A stretch of 5,366 nucleotides of DNA from Chlamydiia bacterium (GTDB lineage Bacteria; Chlamydiota; Chlamydiia; Chlamydiales; FEN-1388), in the NCBI GenBank assembly GCA_028293095.1, contig JAQGPK010000128.1:1-5366 (forward strand), written 5' to 3'. The position numbers and the translations under genes were made by a program. Positions 3,953 through 5,366 of the stretch are shown here, piece after piece. Numbering within the stretch: the stretch's first letter is position 1; each line of letters opens with the position of its first letter. A model generated the notes under the pieces. The model was not told the DNA's origin, ran no database searches, and worked only from the letters and a program-made list of their open reading frames with translations.

Positions 3953-5366
3953 TTAAAATTTAAAGCCAAATATATCTATTACTTTTTCCACATCTGATTT
4001 TTTGATCCACAGGTAGAGCTTACCAGAGCAATACCCACCATTTTGGTGTAGCCACAGTGAGTCGCACTTAATACTGCTTTCTATGGAAAATCTACGAGCA
4101 ATAAGGCGGATGAGTGAATCTTCTTCTAACATATTATCTTCTTTTATAAAGAGATCAAACTCATCACTTTTTTGTTTATACATTATATAAGGGTTTTCAT
4201 CTATTGTAGCGCGTTCCCAGCCAGTGGTCATATTTTTAAATATTTGGTTATAAGAGGTTTCCAGAGTAGCTAAAGAACAGAGTTCTTTTTTATCAGAACA
4301 ATCAAGAATTAAACCTTCTTTAATCTCTTTTCCTTTGGCATTACGAATTAATCTATTTGGAGGAAAGCTCGTGATACGCAACCAAGAGTGACTGTCAATG
4401 AATCCTCTAGTATTATTGTTAAATATCTCACAAATTCTTGATTCATCGTTACTTTTTAAAGAGATGATTTTGCGTTTCTCAGTAACACCATCTCTATTAA
4501 CAAATAAGGGCTGAGCTATTAGTCTTTTAACGAGGGTAATGCAATATGATGGAATGATAGAAGCTTTTCCCAAGCTTGACAGTTTTGTTCTCGAGGCAAG
4601 CCTTTCAGAAACTAGGAGCGCCTGAAATACTTTTTCTGCTTTATCCAGTAGTGAAGATTCCGGACCATATGTTTTCTTTGCTGCTTCACGTGCTACATCA
4701 AGATAGGCATGCGCTTGTTGATAGCGACCACAAATGCGAGAAATCTGAGCTAACTCTATGTACGTATCAGCTATCTTGGCAAAACCTGGAGTTTGATCTC
4801 CTTGTAGTTTTAAGATAGTTTGCAGATGCTTTTCTGCTTCTCCAAAATCTCCCAGAGTGCTGTATACCCTTGCAAGAAATAACAAGCGAATGGCAGTTCT
4901 CCGGTTTAAATCCCATTCAAATGCTTTTTGCATAGCATTCAATGCATCAATTGGTTGCCCTTCGTCTAAATAAAGAATAGCTAAATCTTCATATGCATCA
5001 GAATCGGAAAGTGTTTGTAAATAGGAAGTCTCGGGATTTGGTTGTTTTGGTATCGACTCTAGTGCTTTCTCAAAAAAATAAATTGCTTTTTTTCGGTCAA
5101 AAAATTCATGCTTAGAATTTTGATAGAACCATCCTAATTTTACATATCCAGGCGGATAAGTTAATTCAGCAAAAAGATTTTCTAATCGCGTAAGTATAGC
5201 TGCGGCATTTTTACTAAATTGCACTATGATTTTTTTTATATCCAAATCATCACAATAACCATTTTCTCGTAAATCCATCTCAATCCAGTTAAAAACTTCT
5301 TCTTCATCCATTCCTTTTTTTGATAAATAGTCAATTTGCCTTAAAGGGGTTAAGTACAAGCTTCTA
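3953..5366 (-). CDS. TPR-repeat protein, 5' end outside the window
   Basis: At least 468 residues, ending at the TAA at 3953-3955. The frame stays open to the window edge. An in-window TTG (5359) has no Shine-Dalgarno, and the first ATG (5311) has AAAGGA directly abutting it, which is too close. The start is therefore probably upstream. Numbering from the TTG, four tetratricopeptide repeats are visible at about 70-102, 120-153, 155-188 and 192-228. They have typical A..Y...G....A...-type spacing, for example AIYFFEKAL, LAILYLDEGQPIDALNAMQKAF, VYSTLGDFGEAEKHL and ISRICGRYQQAHAYLDVA. TPR arrays form superhelical protein-binding scaffolds. The second half (about 285-468) is mixed alpha/beta and unrecognised, ending SLWLHQNGGYCSGKLYLWIKK. 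There is no membrane segment, so the protein is cytosolic or a type III/IV-exported effector. TPR is secure; binding partners are unknown. Confidence 0.85.
   Translation of the reverse strand, partial: RSLYLTPLRQIDYLSKKGMDEEEVFNWIEMDLRENGYCDDLDIKKIIVQFSKNAAAILTRLENLFAELTYPPGYVKLGWFYQNSKHEFFDRKKAIYFFEKALESIPKQPNPETSYLQTLSDSDAYEDLAILYLDEGQPIDALNAMQKAFEWDLNRRTAIRLLFLARVYSTLGDFGEAEKHLQTILKLQGDQTPGFAKIADTYIELAQISRICGRYQQAHAYLDVAREAAKKTYGPESSLLDKAEKVFQALLVSERLASRTKLSSLGKASIIPSYCITLVKRLIAQPLFVNRDGVTEKRKIISLKSNDESRICEIFNNNTRGFIDSHSWLRITSFPPNRLIRNAKGKEIKEGLILDCSDKKELCSLATLETSYNQIFKNMTTGWERATIDENPYIMYKQKSDEFDLFIKEDNMLEEDSLIRLIARRFSIESSIKCDSLWLHQNGGYCSGKLYLWIKKSDVEKVIDIFGFKF

Noticed and set aside
4576..4818. 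80-residue plus-strand reading frame inside the TPR gene
   Set aside because: It is antisense to clear TPR repeats and has no start signals of its own.

Overview
The window reads as AT-rich bacterial DNA carrying eukaryote-like and host-interaction genes. It holds a BTB/POZ protein, a YopT/AvrPphB-like (C58-type) cysteine protease behind a hydrophobic hairpin, a TPR protein and two small membrane or secreted proteins. This mix best fits an obligate intracellular bacterium of protists or arthropods. A chlamydia-like organism (Parachlamydia/Protochlamydia/Simkania/Rhabdochlamydia type) is my first guess, because BTB-box families are known to be expanded there. Legionella-like or Dependentiae-like genomes remain possible. 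No rRNA, tRNA, phage, IS or CRISPR signal identifies the lineage.

Layout. (1) At 32-1273 (+) is a complete BTB-domain gene with a good ribosome binding site and a 19-serine tail. (2) At 1274-2762 (-) is a converging gene whose stop codon abuts the BTB stop. It is read in two frames. The upstream frame (1554-2762) encodes two membrane segments and a candidate catalytic Cys. The downstream frame (1274-1726) encodes the candidate catalytic His and Asp. The frames join at a run of seven A (minus strand, 1667-1673), and losing one A would give a single 495-residue protein with a Cys-His-Asp triad. (3) At 2763-2885 is a gap with a minus-strand promoter for that gene and a terminator for the next one upstream. 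(4) At 2886-3254 (-) is a small Cys-rich hydrophobic protein with a clear promoter and ribosome binding site. (5) At 3255-3401 is a divergent promoter region. (6) At 3402-3758 (+) is a small protein with an export signal and predicted helices. (7) At 3759-3952 is a convergent gap with two inverted repeats and no gene. (8) At 3953-5366 (-) is a TPR protein whose 5' end lies beyond the window.

The genes do not form one operon: strands alternate and most genes have their own signals. They are best viewed as a cluster of candidate host-interaction genes. The BTB protein could act as a Cullin-3 substrate adaptor and the protease could cleave host proteins at a membrane. The TPR protein is a scaffold of unknown partners. 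The most notable point is the protease's catalytic triad being split at a homopolymer: phase variation, transcriptional slippage, a decayed gene or a sequencing error would all look like this.
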